A stretch of 64,000 nucleotides of DNA. Source: Turnera subulata. Its lineage: Eukaryota; Streptophyta; Magnoliopsida; Malpighiales; Passifloraceae. Under the pieces are notes generated by a model. It searched no databases. It saw only the letters and a program-made list of their open reading frames with translations, and had not been told where the DNA came from. The stretch's first letter is position 1. Every line of letters starts with the position of its first letter. The stretch spans positions 33,915 to 97,914 of the forward strand of contig JAKUCV010000376.1 in assembly GCA_028386065.3 (NCBI GenBank), written 5' to 3'. The translations under genes and the position numbers were made by a program. Shown piece by piece: positions 42,361 through 54,454 of this stretch.

Positions 42361-43154
42361 TAGTCTTCACAAAGTTGTTTGACAAATGAATTTCTTTTCA
42401 TAGGAAAATCTAAAATCAGATCTTACATGCATAAACGACTAGACAGGAGCCCTGGTTCGGAACTATAGAACAGGAGACCAAGACTCTAGATAGCATGGTA
42501 CATAACCCTGAAAAAGAAAACACTGAAACAACAGATATGCCGATAAGGATAAGCTCTTAAAGAACCATACCTTTAACAAAATAGCACGGGCGTTGAGGTT
42601 GAAGTAAGATCCATATTCGTAAAATAAGACACTATAATCTATATGGTAATTCAAAATTTTTAACGCATTAATTACATCTATTCTATATAATATATTCACT
42701 CGCCTCTCTTCTGGGGAATGTGGGTTAGTAAAGCATTTTGCAAACAAATATCATTTCTCAATCTTTTCTTGGGAACCAGCTAAATTTATGATTGGAAAGA
42801 CGATATTTGCATAAATATTTACTAAGCTTAAGCATATACACTTTTTGGATCAAAAAAAAAAAAGCTTTTATACTTTTGTTGTCCCATCTTATTCGATCCA
42901 AAGACGCACCTTTCCAAATGTAAATGTAAGGAACTTAATTAAAGAACTCAAAATTGTTAAGAAGGGAATAAATCTAAGATATTTATATAATAAAAACGTA
43001 AAATGAAATAGGTGTTAATAACTTGTTTTGGATTCACATCTCTGGTTGAATGGTGATTATTCATTTTGAATCGATTGTTATGATATAAATTTATACCGCC
43101 TTACAGGAACCTACAATTTTAAGAAGTAAATGTTTCGAAAATGTGTATTTCTAA

Positions 43155-43594
43155 CAGTCCGTTTGGTATCAATTTAGAATTGGAATTGAATTCAAATCAT
43201 TAAAAATTTAGAATTTGAATTCATTATGAAATCAATTCCCATGTTTAGTATACTTTTTAATAATGAGGAATTGAATTCAATTCCAATATTTGGTATAAAT
43301 CAAATTATCAATTGAATTGCTCAAATTACCTAAGTTGTCCTTTTGTTAAAAAAAATTAAAATAAGAGTATAGGGTCATTTTTGTCATTTAAACATACCAA
43401 AACTTATCCAATGGAATTGAATTCTAAATCCGATAGGTTTTGCTTGGATTTGAAATATTACCAAAATATTGCTCAAAAAGTAAAAAAAAAAAAAGAATTC
43501 AATTCCTATTTTAAGTGAAGTAGAATTATACCAAACTAAGGAATTGATTTCAATTTTTGGAATTGAATTCAATTCCATGATACCAAACAGAGTG
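43155..43594. mobile_element. Tourist-like MITE (PIF/Harbinger type), 440 bp
   Basis: The ends are CAGTCCGTTTGGTATCA and TGATACCAAACAGAGTG, 17-bp inverted repeats with two mismatches, flanked by the 3-bp TSD TAA (43152-43154 and 43595-43597). A TWA target and TTTGGT-type ends fit Tourist/PIF-Harbinger. The interior is AT-rich with repeated GAATTGAATTC motifs and no transposase. Confidence 0.85.
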
Positions 43595-44262
43595 TAAAGA
43601 TTTGTCATCATGAGATTTGTCTTCTCTTGGTCAAAAAAAAAAAAAAAAGGATTTCGTCTTCTTGGTTGGCCGGGCTGGTTTGAATCCACTATCGAGTATG
43701 GATATGTTATACGTATTACATGGCCTTACTGAATTACATGGCAAAACCCCATATAATTTGGGAATCTTGCATGGGAATGCGGTTCAAAAAATTTGTTAAG
43801 TTGTTGTTCCCAACTCGGTAAAGAAGTATACATACATATTGGCATACTAGGGATTTCTGATATGCATCTCGATAAGGACAGTAATATGACAATAATTGAC
43901 CATTAGGCAACAAAACCCTCAAAGAAGTGCTTTATAATGCGAAGCTCACACCATGAACATGCATTGTTGATATTTCAGTCAATGGAGAAACAAGTAGAAA
44001 AAATCCACCACCACGTCTCATTAAGCAAGCAATCTCCAAACAAAGGACAATGAATTCAATTTCTAAGGATTTTTTTTTTGCCATTTAAATTTGAATTCAT
44101 TAACTATTTAGAATTGATACGGACCCTCAAAGGAAGTGTCTGATTTTTAAGAATTAATCTTCCATTATCACCCACCACTAAGTCACTACCGCAGCAAAAA
44201 CAACATCAAACCCACATTTATATAATTCCAAAACTCGACACACACAGCCACATTCCACCACT

Positions 44263-44961
44263 ATGACACCACCAGCAATCCTCCACCTCCTCCTCCTCCT
44301 CTTCACGGCGGCTCTGCTACTAACCCACCTACCAAATGCATTCTCCGCCACCACCCACTGCCCCAACTGCGGCACCACTCCAGTGCCGTACCCTTTGAGC
44401 ACAAGCCCTACATGCGGTGATCCACAATACAGAATCCGGTGCAACGCAGGAAAGCTCATGTTCGACACAGTAAACAACTCCTACCCTATAACCTCCATAA
44501 ACCCATCAACCCAGCGCCTGGTGATCCAACCTGCAACCCTCTCGGCGCCCAACACCTGCGTCACCTGGGATTACTCCGGCCATGGCGTCCAGTTAAACAA
44601 CTCCCTGCCCTTCAACATCACCGGTAGCAACACCGTCATGTTCTTCAACTGCTCAGCCATGATCCTCGACTCTCCCCTTAACTGCTCCTCCACCAGCCTG
44701 TGCCACGTCTATCTTAATAGTAGTAATGGCCAGGAGAAGGCTGCATGCAGGGCTGCTCCGGTGTGTTGCACCTTCAGGGCCGGTGGTGGTGCCACGGCGT
44801 ACATGATACGGGTGAGGCCCGGTGGGTGTGGTGCTTACACCAGCTTTGTTAATCTGGATGCGGGTCAACCCGTGGGTCAGTGGCCCAGACCCGGTTTGGA
44901 GATCCAGTGGGCGCTGCCTCAGGAACCCAGGTGGATTGCAACGATAAGTCAACGTGTGTAG
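44263..44961 (+). pseudogene. Truncated WAK-like receptor gene (ectodomain only)
   Basis: This 232-codon ORF has a signal peptide (MTPPAILHLLLLLFTAAL...AFSA) and a galacturonan-binding GUB_WAK domain (CPNCGTTPVPYPLS, CGDPQYRIRCNAGKLMF). It is about 95% alike to the first exon of the intact gene at 49466. Near 44929 it lacks 13 bp found in the intact copy, between CCC microhomologies (GAACCCAGGTGG here). This shifts the frame and ends it at IATISQRV and TAG. Downstream it loses about 21 bp more, then diverges completely near 44970. The EGF-like region, membrane segment and kinase are missing. If transcribed it could yield a secreted ectodomain, but it is most simply a pseudogene. Confidence 0.85.
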
Positions 44962-45076
44962 CTGATGGGAGTTATTGCCCAAAATAATGAAAACGTAAAA
45001 TGAAATAGCTGTTAATAATTTGTTTTGGATCCACATCGATCTCTGGTTAAGTGTCGATTATTCATTTTGAATCGGT

Positions 45077-46230
45077 ATGGACTAACCGTCCACCCCTGAC
45101 CCCTCTACATATGAGATTTTAGTTGGCTTTTTACATGCTAATTGGGCTGGTGTGAATCGAGCATGTATATGCTATACTTCCGAGCATATATCACGTCTGA
45201 TCATGCAATTGTGAGAGGTGACATCCATCTTTGTTTTCCAAGATGACTTGTTTTCTTTGTTAAATACACGAGCATATTTCCTATCTTTTGAAGGTTTTGA
45301 AGGTAAGCAGGATTACCATGGATATCTTGTATCTCTCATTGTAGTTATTGTTGAATTGTAATTTGACATGAGTTATCCCAAGTTTTTTTTTGCTTCGGAA
45401 CAAATACTAAGTTATACCAACGAAAACTAGAAGGGTTGGCCAAAACGTTTTCCAAGCGTGCTTAAAATCCATCGACAGGAGGAGGAGAAAGACCTGAGAA
45501 CTGAATCCTTGATAGCCACACAAACTGAACAACTGAAAAAAACTGACAGTCCTTGACTACCTAACCAAGGAAAAAGATAGAGGGGGAAAAAAAGAAAAAA
45601 AAAATGACATTGAAATTGAGGCCCCAAGGGGCGCACTGCCATAAACATGTTATTGGACAGACATGTCGCTGTGCCTAAATCATTTGATGGGCTCCTTTGT
45701 TTTAGGTGAAGCAGTAATTTTGTGTGATTAGGAAGAAGCCATTTGTGATTTGTCCCAATGATGGGGGTGGTTGGTCTTCAATCTTGATTGGGTTGCAACT
45801 ATTTTTGATAAAATGGGAATCGTGTGGCTTGCTTTGGATGTCCAATGATTGCTTCCAACTGCCCCATGATTGAGCAATCTATCTTGTGGAGGTCCAATTT
45901 CCCGGCTGCAGGGCTCAATCTGATTAAATCCTGGGCCTCAAAAGTTTTACGACACACAAACTTTATCTTTATGCCTTCTTCTGATCCTCACAGTTGGGCC
46001 ATAAACACCGTACAATAGTGGTGTCTATACAATTTGATGAGTCATGGGTGCAAAGCCATCGTCTCTCGTTGGGGGTGGGGTGGGGACTACTAGCAAATTG
46101 GAATCCGAAGGAATTATATTTTGTAGGTAGAATAATGCCACACATACGTATGTAAGAGTGAGTGTGAAGGTAACTACTACAGACTTAATTTTATTCCACG
46201 AGAGTTAAATACTTAAATTCATTTACCTCA
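45077..46230. repeat. Dispersed duplication, copy 2 (compact)
   Basis: This is the compact counterpart of 18433-24095. It joins sequences that are interrupted by insertions in copy 1, for example GTAAGCAGGATTACCATGG at 45303. It also lacks a few hundred bp around the young retroelement's insertion site, so the TTTTA target itself is not preserved here. It carries no gene and lies between duplicated units A and B. Confidence 0.85.
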
Positions 46231-46626
46231 CTCTTCACAAAGTTGTTTGAAAAATGAGTTCTTTTTTTAGGAAAGAAAATTCATTAAACGGAAATAAGAT
46301 TTGACACATAAAAGACTAGACGGAAGCCCTGGTTTGGAACTATAGAACAGGGGACCAAGACTCTAGATAACGTAGTACATAAACGTGAAAACAACTGAAA
46401 TATGCCGATAAGGATACGCTCTTGAAGAGCCATCCTTTAGACAAGATAGTATGTGAGTTTGAGGTCGAAGTAAGATCCATATTTGTAATTAAGATACTAT
46501 ATGGTAACTCAAAATTTTAAGATATTAAGTGCAAGACTCCATTCAATTTATATTCACTCACTTGGCGTCTTTCGGGGCATGTGGGTTAGTAAAGCATTTT
46601 CCAAACATAAACCACCAAATGGATTT

Positions 46627-47761
46627 TTCTATGGTGCTCCATGAGTATGGTATTCACGCGATTATGTTCATTGGATATGAGTGGTTAAATAATGATCGTT
46701 GGATATTGTAATTTTATATTAACATTATTTTTTTATTTTTATATTTCTTTTTATTTATACTAAAAATATTTTAGGTAGGAACCCATCCAAGATGGTAAGA
46801 TCCCAGATATTATGATAGCCGTTATATTGGTAGCCATTACTCTTCTTAATAAGAGGTCGACCTAGTAACTTTTATAGGTCGACCTAACAAATTTATAAGT
46901 ATATGCTTTATTTTGAAGATTTAATAAAAGATCTACCCATTAGCTTATAGGGTAACCTATCATTATTCATGTTAAGGTTGACTTGTTAATCGAAGGGGTC
47001 GACCTATTATATATTTTTTTATAGTCATCGTTGAAGGATCTATATAAGGTTGACCTGTTAATCGAAGTGGTCGACCTATTATATATTTTTTTATAGTCAC
47101 CATTGAAGGATCAATATAAGGTTGACCTGTTAATCGAAGTGGTCGACCTATTGTATATTTTTTTTTATAGTCACCATTGAAGGATCTATATAAGGTTGAC
47201 CTGTTACTCGAAGTGGTCGACCTATTATATTTTTGAAGGTATTAACCTAATATGTATAGACTTGTTTAATTGTGAAAGGTCGACCTGATTAACTGAAGGG
47301 GTCGACCTGATTAATTGAAGATTGATTCATTGTAATTTAAGTTACCGATTTCTATCTAACTATTGAATTTTATAAGGTCGACCTATTTGAATAAAAAGGT
47401 CGACCTGTTTAATTGAATTATTAAGAGATCGACCTGTGAATTTGATAGGTCGACCTCCACACAAAAAATGTATTTACTATCTAATAGGTTCACCTGTTAA
47501 TTTAAACGACTTACTAGGTCGACCTGTGATTTTAATGGGTCGACCCATTAATAATTATTAGGTCGACCTCCTAAAATGAATGTCCACCCTAATTCTTATT
47601 AATTTTCAAGTAAGTTATAATTTTAATTAAAATAGAAATAAAAATATTCTTAATTAAGGAAAGTATTTATTATTATTTAAATTCTTTAAATTAATATTAT
47701 ATAAAATTTAATTAATAAAAAATAATTATAGTAAGTATCATACTCATAGAATACCATAGAA
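46627..47761. mobile_element. TIR element carrying a palindrome-rich tandem array (about 1.13 kb)
   Basis: The left end TTCTATGGTGCTCCATGAG and the right end CTCATAGAATACCATAGAA are imperfect inverted repeats of about 28 bp. The whole block is absent from unit A, where sequence equivalent to 46612 and 47770 is nearly contiguous (42745-42751). No clear TSD or transposase was found, so the superfamily is unknown. Confidence 0.6.
46851..47570. repeat. Array of the GGTCGACC palindrome, with a 72-bp tandem core
   Basis: Fourteen copies of the 8-bp palindrome GGTCGACC occur in about 710 bp, eight of them as AGGTCGACCT. At 46974, 47046, 47118 and 47192 a repeat of 72-74 bp starts with AAGGTTGAC and pairs a degenerate site (GGTTGACCT) with a perfect one. 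Later copies are irregularly spaced (about 20-70 bp). The surrounding DNA is very AT-rich. An 8-mer would be expected about 0.01 times by chance in this length. Confidence 0.9.
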
Positions 47762-47835
47762 TGACCCCACTATCATTTCTCAACCTTTTCTTGGGAACCA
47801 GCTAAATTTATGATTGGAAAGATGGCAAAAGAAAA

Positions 47836-49465
47836 ACTTTCACTTTGGCTATTGTGCTTAGTGGGGTCTGGTGGGAGCCAACAATTACAAGCGGATACAA
47901 GTTGTAGCAAGTAGGTACGCGAACACTTACCTGCCCGAAGAAACTTCCTCGTTATAGTCATAAGCAAATTTGACCAGCAACTACTACTAGTCTAAGGTCA
48001 AGGTTAATGTCAATTTCAGCATTTACCAAATCACAGATGAAGAGCTTATTTCCCCCCCCCCCCCCCCCCAACAAAAGAAAACGTGTCTTCAAAAGGTTAT
48101 TCTACGAAACCATATCTAGCTCCGAAGGACTTGTTTCCTTTTTTCTTTTATGTTGATAAGAAGAACTTGGTTCTTTATAAGTACCGGCGTTTATGAAAGG
48201 CTCAATCAAGGAGCTGTCTTTCGTCTTTCTATTGTCCAAAGATAGTTGTCTTTCCCATTGCAAATGTTAATCTAGTGTTTGGTCTTTATAGGTTGCTCCG
48301 AGTCTCTAACTTATATAGAAGGTACAGAAAAAAATTCAAAAGAAAAGGATAGATCTTACAATCTAATAGTTAAAAGATTATTTTTATATGGGAACACTTT
48401 TGTTGGTATGTGTAAAGTACATATCTTAAAACCCCAGGAATTAATGAAAATCAAAGAAGATACTCAGTACTCTACATGCATGTTGCTGTCTGTAATAACG
48501 CGGGGAATGCTACAACGGAAGACCCTTCTTGTAAAAGCACGTAATAATGCTGGTATTATGGTTGTGAAAGAGGATAATAATCCTTGCAAAACTTCTTGTT
48601 CTGCTCCTGAATAACTAAAGGAAGCACTTGTATTGTATGGCACCTATTGTGACTAATTGCTGTTACGCTCGGAATATGGCCAATAACGAGACCTATCCCT
48701 TTTTTTAGAGGAAAAATAGAGGGATATCCATCTTATTAAGTTATTAAAATACCAAATTGTTCTCGTTAAAAAAAAATTCAAATTCTCATTAAAAAAAAGC
48801 CCATCAAATCCTGTGCAAACACAGAAAGCAACAGAACACAAACAATCTGGACTGGACCAACTGCAAGATCTTATATAAAAAAAAAAAATCTTCCGCTATC
48901 TTTCCCAAAGTCAGCGCTCCAAACAGAAAACATGATCAGTCTATATTTTATGTGCTCAATGACACCCAATTCATCATTTCCTCGTATAGGCAAAACCCCA
49001 TATAATTTGTGAATCTTGCTTTAAAAAAAGATGCATATTGTGGGAATGCGGTTCAAAAATATTGTTAGTTGTTGTTCCCAACTGGGTAACGAAGTATACA
49101 TATTGGCATACTTGGGATTTCTGATACGCATCTCGATAAGGACAGTAATATGACAATAATTGACCATTAGGCAACAAGACCCTCAAAGAAGTGCTTTAAT
49201 AATGCGAAGCTCACACCATGAACATGCATTGTTGATATTATAGTCAATGGAGAAACAAGTAAAAAAAATCCTCCACCCACGTCTCATTAGGCAAGCAAAC
49301 TCTAAACAGAGGACAACCTTATTTAATTTGGTCAAAGGAAGAGTCTGATTGTAAGAATTAATCTTCCATTATCACCCCCACTAAGTCACTACCGCAGCAG
49401 AAACACCTTCAAAACCCACATTTATATACTCCATAACTCGACACCCATAGCCACATTCCACCACT
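47836..49465. other. Upstream region of the WAKL gene
   Basis: It contains a run of 18 C residues (48052-48069). An ORF at 48279-48614 has no recognisable domain and no counterpart in unit A. From about 48980 the sequence matches unit A upstream of its gene (43735-44262) and presumably includes the promoter. CATTTATATACTCC just before the gene (about 49419) is a plausible TATA region. Confidence 0.5.
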
Positions 49466-52098
49466 ATGACACCACCACCGATCCTCCACCTCCTCCTCCT
49501 CCTCTTCACGGCGGTTCTGCTACTAACCTTCCCACCAAATGCAATCTCCGCCACCACCCACTGCCCCAACTGCGGCACCACCCCAGTGCCGTACCCTCTG
49601 AGCACAAGCCCTACATGCGGTGATCCACACTACAGAATCCGGTGCAACGCAGGAAAGCTCATGTTCGACACAGTGAACAACTCCTACCCTATAACCTCCA
49701 TAAACCCATCAACCCAGCGCCTCGTGATCCAACCTGCAACCCTCTCGGCGCCCAACACCTGCGTCACCTCGGATTACTCAGGCCAAGGCGTCCAGTTGAA
49801 CAACTCCCTGCCCTTCAACATCACCGGCAGCAACACCGTCATGTTCTTCAACTGCTCAGCCGAGATCCTCGACTCTCCCCTCAACTGCTCCTCCACCAAC
49901 CTTTGCCACGTCTATCTTAATAATAGTAATAGCCAGGAGGAGGAGGCTGCATGCAGGGCTGCTCCGGTGTGTTGCACCTTCAGGGCCGGTGGTGGTGCCA
50001 CGGCGTACATGATACGGGTGAGGCCGGGTGGGTGTGGGGCTTACACCAGCTTTGTCAATCTGGATGCGGGTCGACCCGTGGGTCAGTGGCCCAGACCCGG
50101 TTTGGAGATCCAGTGGGCGATGCCTCAGGAACCCCTGTGTGGTTCCCAGGTGGATTGCGACGAGAATTCAACGTGTGCAGCTGATGGGAGTAGGAGTGGG
50201 GTCAAGAGATGTTATTGCAACAGTGGTCTTTTCTGGGATGGGATTCGTGGGATTTGTGCTAATAGTAAGAAGTTGTATTAAATTTAATAACTGGTTTTGG
50301 AATTTTACCAGTAGTATTTGATTTTTAAACTTTTTTTTTTTCTAATTGGCTTAATTAATCATGTGCAGATGTTACGTGTCCAAGTCCTGGTGGTTGCGGT
50401 GGATCGTCCAACACTGCACTCATAGCTGGTACTACTAAACTAAGCCCTCGTTGACGTTTTATTGACTAATTTCTGCTAGTGGAATGATCTCTCCCATTTC
50501 GAGTTTTCCTTTGCGTGTGAAAGTGAAATGCCAACGAATATGTTTACCGTGAGTTGGGACTTTTGTAAAATTGATATGAACGTTTAACTCCTTCTGGATT
50601 ATAAATTTATAAGTTAAAAGATGCAATAAAATTGAATTTCATCAAATTTGTCATATTGAAGCAATAGGTAGTCTCCTATACCGAGGGTGTAATGCAGGGT
50701 AGTCGGTGCGATGTTAACACCACTGATACTTAGCATATTCGGGTTAAAAAAACACCACTGATACTTAGCATATTCGGGTTAAAAAAAAAGAACCATAACC
50801 CGAATGCCTGAAAATCTTAGTATTAGATCTCAACCTGCCAAACTTGTAAGCCAAAATTTTGTTGGACAAACTAAGCTGCACCAATGCAAACGTTAATGCC
50901 TTTTATTCATGCTAGTCAAGATTTGGTTAACATTTGTACCCTTGCAATTACTACCATTGCTCAAGCTTTGGTTATTATGATGCTTGCTTTGAAATGATAT
51001 TTTCCTTGGCGCCTAACAAAGCCGATTTTTGTAGGTTTAACGTGTGCCCTTGGTGCAACAATCGTGTCAGTCACCATTGGTGTCCTACTATACAAACGAC
51101 ATAAACACATCGCAGATGCACGAGAACGCTTAGCAAAAGAACGTGAAGAAATCCTGAATATGGGTGGAAGTAGAGCAGCAAAACTCTTCACAGGGAAAGA
51201 GATAAAGAAAGCAACAAACGGCTTCTCTAAAGACCGCCTCCTAGGTGCCGGGGGCTATGGTGTGGTCTACAAAGGAATCCTGGATGATGGTACTGTTGTG
51301 GCAGTCAAGTGTGCCAAACTGGGAAGCACAAAGGGGACCGACCAAGTCCTCAACGAGGTTCGGATTCTATGCCAAGTAAACCATAGAAGTCTTGTCCACT
51401 TGCTTGGTTGTTGTGTTGAGCTTGAGCAACCCATTCTTGTTTACGAATATATTCCAAATGGAAATCTTCTTGATCATCTACAAGGCATACATTTTGGTGG
51501 GAAGAGTCCACTATCTTGGATTGATCGTCTTCGAATTGCTCATGATACAGCGGAGGGTCTTGCTTACCTCCATTTCTCGGCCGTCCCTCCCATATATCAC
51601 CGCGACGTGAAGTCGAGCAATATACTTCTGGATGAGAGGTTGAATGCTAAAGTTTCAGATTTTGGATTGTCAAGGTTAGCTCAAAGTGACATGAGTCACA
51701 TTTCAACTTGCGCACAAGGTACTCTTGGATATCTGGACCCTGAGTACTACAGAAAATATCAACTGACTGATAAGAGTGATGTGTATAGTTTTGGGGTTGT
51801 GTTGTTGGAACTGTTGACATCTCAAAAGGCAATAGATTTTCGTAGGGCAGAGGATGATATAAACTTGGCAGTGTATGTACAAAGGATGGTTGAGGAGGAG
51901 AGGTTAATGGAGGCTATCCATCCCAAACTAAAAGAGAACGCAAGCAATTTGCAGCTTGAAACTATAAAAGCATTGGCATTTCTTGCATTAAACTGTCTGG
52001 AAGAGAAGAGGCAGAATAGGCCTTCTATGAAAGAAGTTACCGAGGAAATTGAGTATATCATAACTGTTGCCACAACAAAAGATGCATATACTAAGTAG
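49466..52098 (+). CDS. WAKL: Wall-associated receptor kinase-like protein (WAKL15/20 type)
   Basis: Three exons, 49466-50264, 50369-50428 and 51035-52098, join to 1923 nt (640 aa). A signal peptide (1-29) precedes a Cys-rich GUB_WAK pectin-binding domain (CPNCGTTPVPYPLS onward) and an EGF-like/WAK-C region (CGSQVDCDENSTC, CYCNSGLFWDG). A transmembrane helix (about 286-305, ALGATIVSVTIGVLLY) and a cytoplasmic kinase follow. The kinase has a glycine loop LGAGGYG (about 356), VAVK lysine (about 378), HRD (about 477), DFG (about 495) and GTLGYLDPEY, all intact and of RD type. The juxtamembrane ARERLAKEREEILN is typical of the WAKL15/20 clade. It sits in the plasma membrane and is predicted to sense wall pectin or pathogen cues. 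A truncated paralogue lies 5 kb upstream. Confidence 0.95.
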
Positions 52099-52801
52099 AG
52101 ACCCACGCAAAGGTTTCCTCTTGTAGGATGGACGATTGTATGAGGAGAGTGTTCACCATCTTGTGTTGGTATCATATCCAAGCTACTGGTATAACACCCG
52201 TCAATTATAGTCTTGCATATATATTTAGCTTGCTGGCAATAGCCTTGTAAAAAGAGTGATCACCAGTTTTGTGAACATGATATTTGTAGTGTTGTGATTA
52301 CAATAGTTGTTTTGTCATGTATAGCAATGTGAATCACGTTTTGTTTCAAGGAATTGAAAGAGATTGTGTGAGTTTTATTGAAAGTTGATTCTAGTTTTTA
52401 AACGCTAGAAGGTTGCTTTCTTTTTTTGTATTTATTAATAAGACAAATGCTTAGAAGGTTCATTTGGACTTTTTGGAAAAGAAAAAAATGTTGGAAGTGA
52501 AACTATTCCATAAGCATTTGCTAACTTAAATCAATGTTTGATAACAGATCTTGCAAAGAGAAGAATGCCATTCATTTACTTGTAATAAATTAATTACAAA
52601 GCCAAGAGCAGTGTCACAACAGCAATAATACAAATGGTCACTATGAAGTCCGTGATTTTAAGTGACTATCAACGATGCAAATCTGTAAATTAAAGATTGA
52701 TCTTCCAATGGAAAATTATGAGGAAGAAAAAGAATAAACAAAAGAAAAGGCCAAAAATGGTGCTTGCCAGCAGATATATGGATGGGGTAGTAACTTCGAA
52801 G
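52099..52801. other. Space between convergent 3' ends
   Basis: The WAKL gene (+) and eIF3g (-) converge with about 700 bp between stop codons. The stretch presumably holds both 3' UTRs. No other feature is seen. Confidence 0.6.
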
Positions 52802-54454
52802 TTAGTTTGATCTTGGTGTAGCCCATTCAACCCGGAGGATTAGATTGTCATAACCATATCCATTGAGCTTGTTTATGGCCCTCTCAGCATCTTCCTTGTT
52901 CACAAAGTTCACAAAGCCAAAACCCCTGCTAACCCCCGTCTTCTGATCAATGGCAACATATACACGACTCACAGGACCAAACGTGCGGAAGAGTTCAAGC
53001 AAGTCCGGCTCCCGGGTATCCTCCGATAAATTGGTCACCCTGACTGAATTCTCTTCATTCCTGCGCCTCATATCTGAACCAGCAGTTCTCTCAGCACCAG
53101 CTCTCATGCTTGGTGGGACATAAGCACCCTTGGTGGCTCCAGAAGTAGCCATAGCAGTCTCAGACACAATAGGCTTATCCATGAATGCTTCGGTCTGCTG
53201 AGCAAGATCTTTGTACGGGCACCTGGAAGTCCAGTGGTCTCCTTTCTTACCACAAGTTCTGCACACCATCAGAACAGCTCCCCCTTTACCTAGCTGCGCC
53301 AAATTATCCCCAGCCATCTTGCTTTCTTCGGCCTTTGTACCTGTTTACATGTCATCATGTTTAATAAAGAACAAACAAGATAAATGCAAGAACAATTATA
53401 ACACAAGTAGCTAGTTAGGAACCCTTAACGCGAAAGACTCCTAAGTGGAGTTCCTTTCGCAAACAAAAATAGATGCACATACACACACGATGTAAAAAGA
53501 TGGAACTTTGATGTTTCTTGCAAGACAAGTACATCCTTGCTATCTATTCTAGACAACATTAACAACTCTAATTAAGAAGCATCAAACCAACACAACCGAA
53601 TGAATTGCAAGAGTTAAACCAAACAAATACGGGCCAAAGTGAAAAGAACCAATTGTCATCCCATATTCAAAGGATTGGATATCTTGCATATATTTAGATG
53701 GCACAAAGAAGTGAAACCAGAAGTAATGTTTCACCATTCAATGCCATCAAGAACGTTGCTTTAGGTGAAGGAACTAAGAACACAGTACATGATTGACTAA
53801 TTAGCAACCATAAGGATCAAATCTAAACAAGACACATATGAAACAATGCAAAAATAACAACACCTGAATCACATGTAGTTGATGATGTTTTTTAAGGGTG
53901 ACAATGACAAAAACCTGACACTCACCCAATCAAAATGCCACCAACAGAAATACATTGCTTTTGGTGAGCGAACTAACCATTCATGTGAACAACAATAGTA
54001 GCATACATGAACGGCAAACTGGCCACCGTACGTAATAAGGAAAAACAATAAAAACGGAAAAGAACCGTTGAAGGAAGAAATGATTTAAAGAGCAAATGAA
54101 AGGGGGACCTGGGGCTCTAGGTCTTTCGATGAGGATCTCTTCGGTGGAGACCATGGTGAGCCTGGCCCCAACGTCCTCGTGCACGGCGTCGCCGAACTTG
54201 GGCCAGTTCCTCCGCTCGACGGCCCGTTTGCTGAGGCGGGCCTTGGCCAGCTTCCGGACCCGGGTGGTGGTGGTGATCTTGACCTTGTTGCCGTCGTCGT
54301 TGAATTTGTACTCGATCACTCTCTTGATCCCGTTCTCGTCGGGGCCGATGACCTGCTTCGGCGGCAGGAGGAAGTCCAGATCCTCGCCGTCGTCCTCGTC
54401 CAGCTCGCCCCACCGGAGCTTGCTGCGCTGGGAGCCGGGTTTCTCGAGAGCCAT
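52802..54454 (-). CDS. TIF3G1: Translation initiation factor eIF3 subunit G
   Basis: Two exons, 54454-54109 and 53340-52802, join to 885 nt (294 aa, the usual plant length). The N-terminal eIF3g domain (KLRWGELDEDDGEDLDFLLP, VIGPDENGIKRVIEYKF, VERRNWPKFGDA) binds other eIF3 subunits. A zinc knuckle (CRTCGKKGDHWTSRC, about 142-156) follows. The C-terminal RNA recognition motif has RNP2 VRVTNL (about 215-220) and RNP1 RGFGFVNF (about 254-261). It is a subunit of the cytoplasmic eIF3 complex acting in 43S recruitment, scanning and reinitiation. The intron (54108-53341) has GT-AG ends, and the frame across it reads RAPG-TKAEESK. No defect is seen. The promoter lies between 54455 and about 54810. 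Confidence 0.96.

Larger units (their letters stand above)
42361..44970. repeat. Duplicated unit A, with a truncated WAK-like gene
   Basis: It matches unit B in blocks: CTTCACAAAGTTGTTTGA (42364 and 46229), AGCCCTGGTT (42448 and 46326), CATTTCTCAATCTTTTC (42751 and 47773), GCAAAACCCCATATAATTTG (43740 and 48989) and the WAK-like exon (44263 and 49466). Unit A stops soon after codon 225 of the gene, where the sequence changes to a repeat of 42990-43070 (AACGTAAAATGAAATAG). A Tourist-like MITE (43155-43594) is specific to A. Confidence 0.85.
46232..50290. repeat. Duplicated unit B, with the intact WAKL gene
   Basis: This unit is homologous to 42361-44970. It is longer because it gained the TIR element with the palindrome array (46627-47761) and unique DNA (47836-48960). 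It continues into the rest of the intact kinase gene. Confidence 0.8.

Noticed and set aside
46974..47260. CRISPR-like regular repeats
   Set aside because: The 72-74-bp units are nearly identical throughout with no unique spacers, and the sequence is plant nuclear DNA. It is a tandem repeat.
48279..48614. 111-codon + ORF upstream of the WAKL gene
   Set aside because: It has no recognisable domain, promoter or counterpart in the sister unit.
49381..49605. Antisense ORFs over the WAK-like first exons (also 44178-44477)
   Set aside because: They are shadow frames of the signal peptide and GUB_WAK coding sequence.
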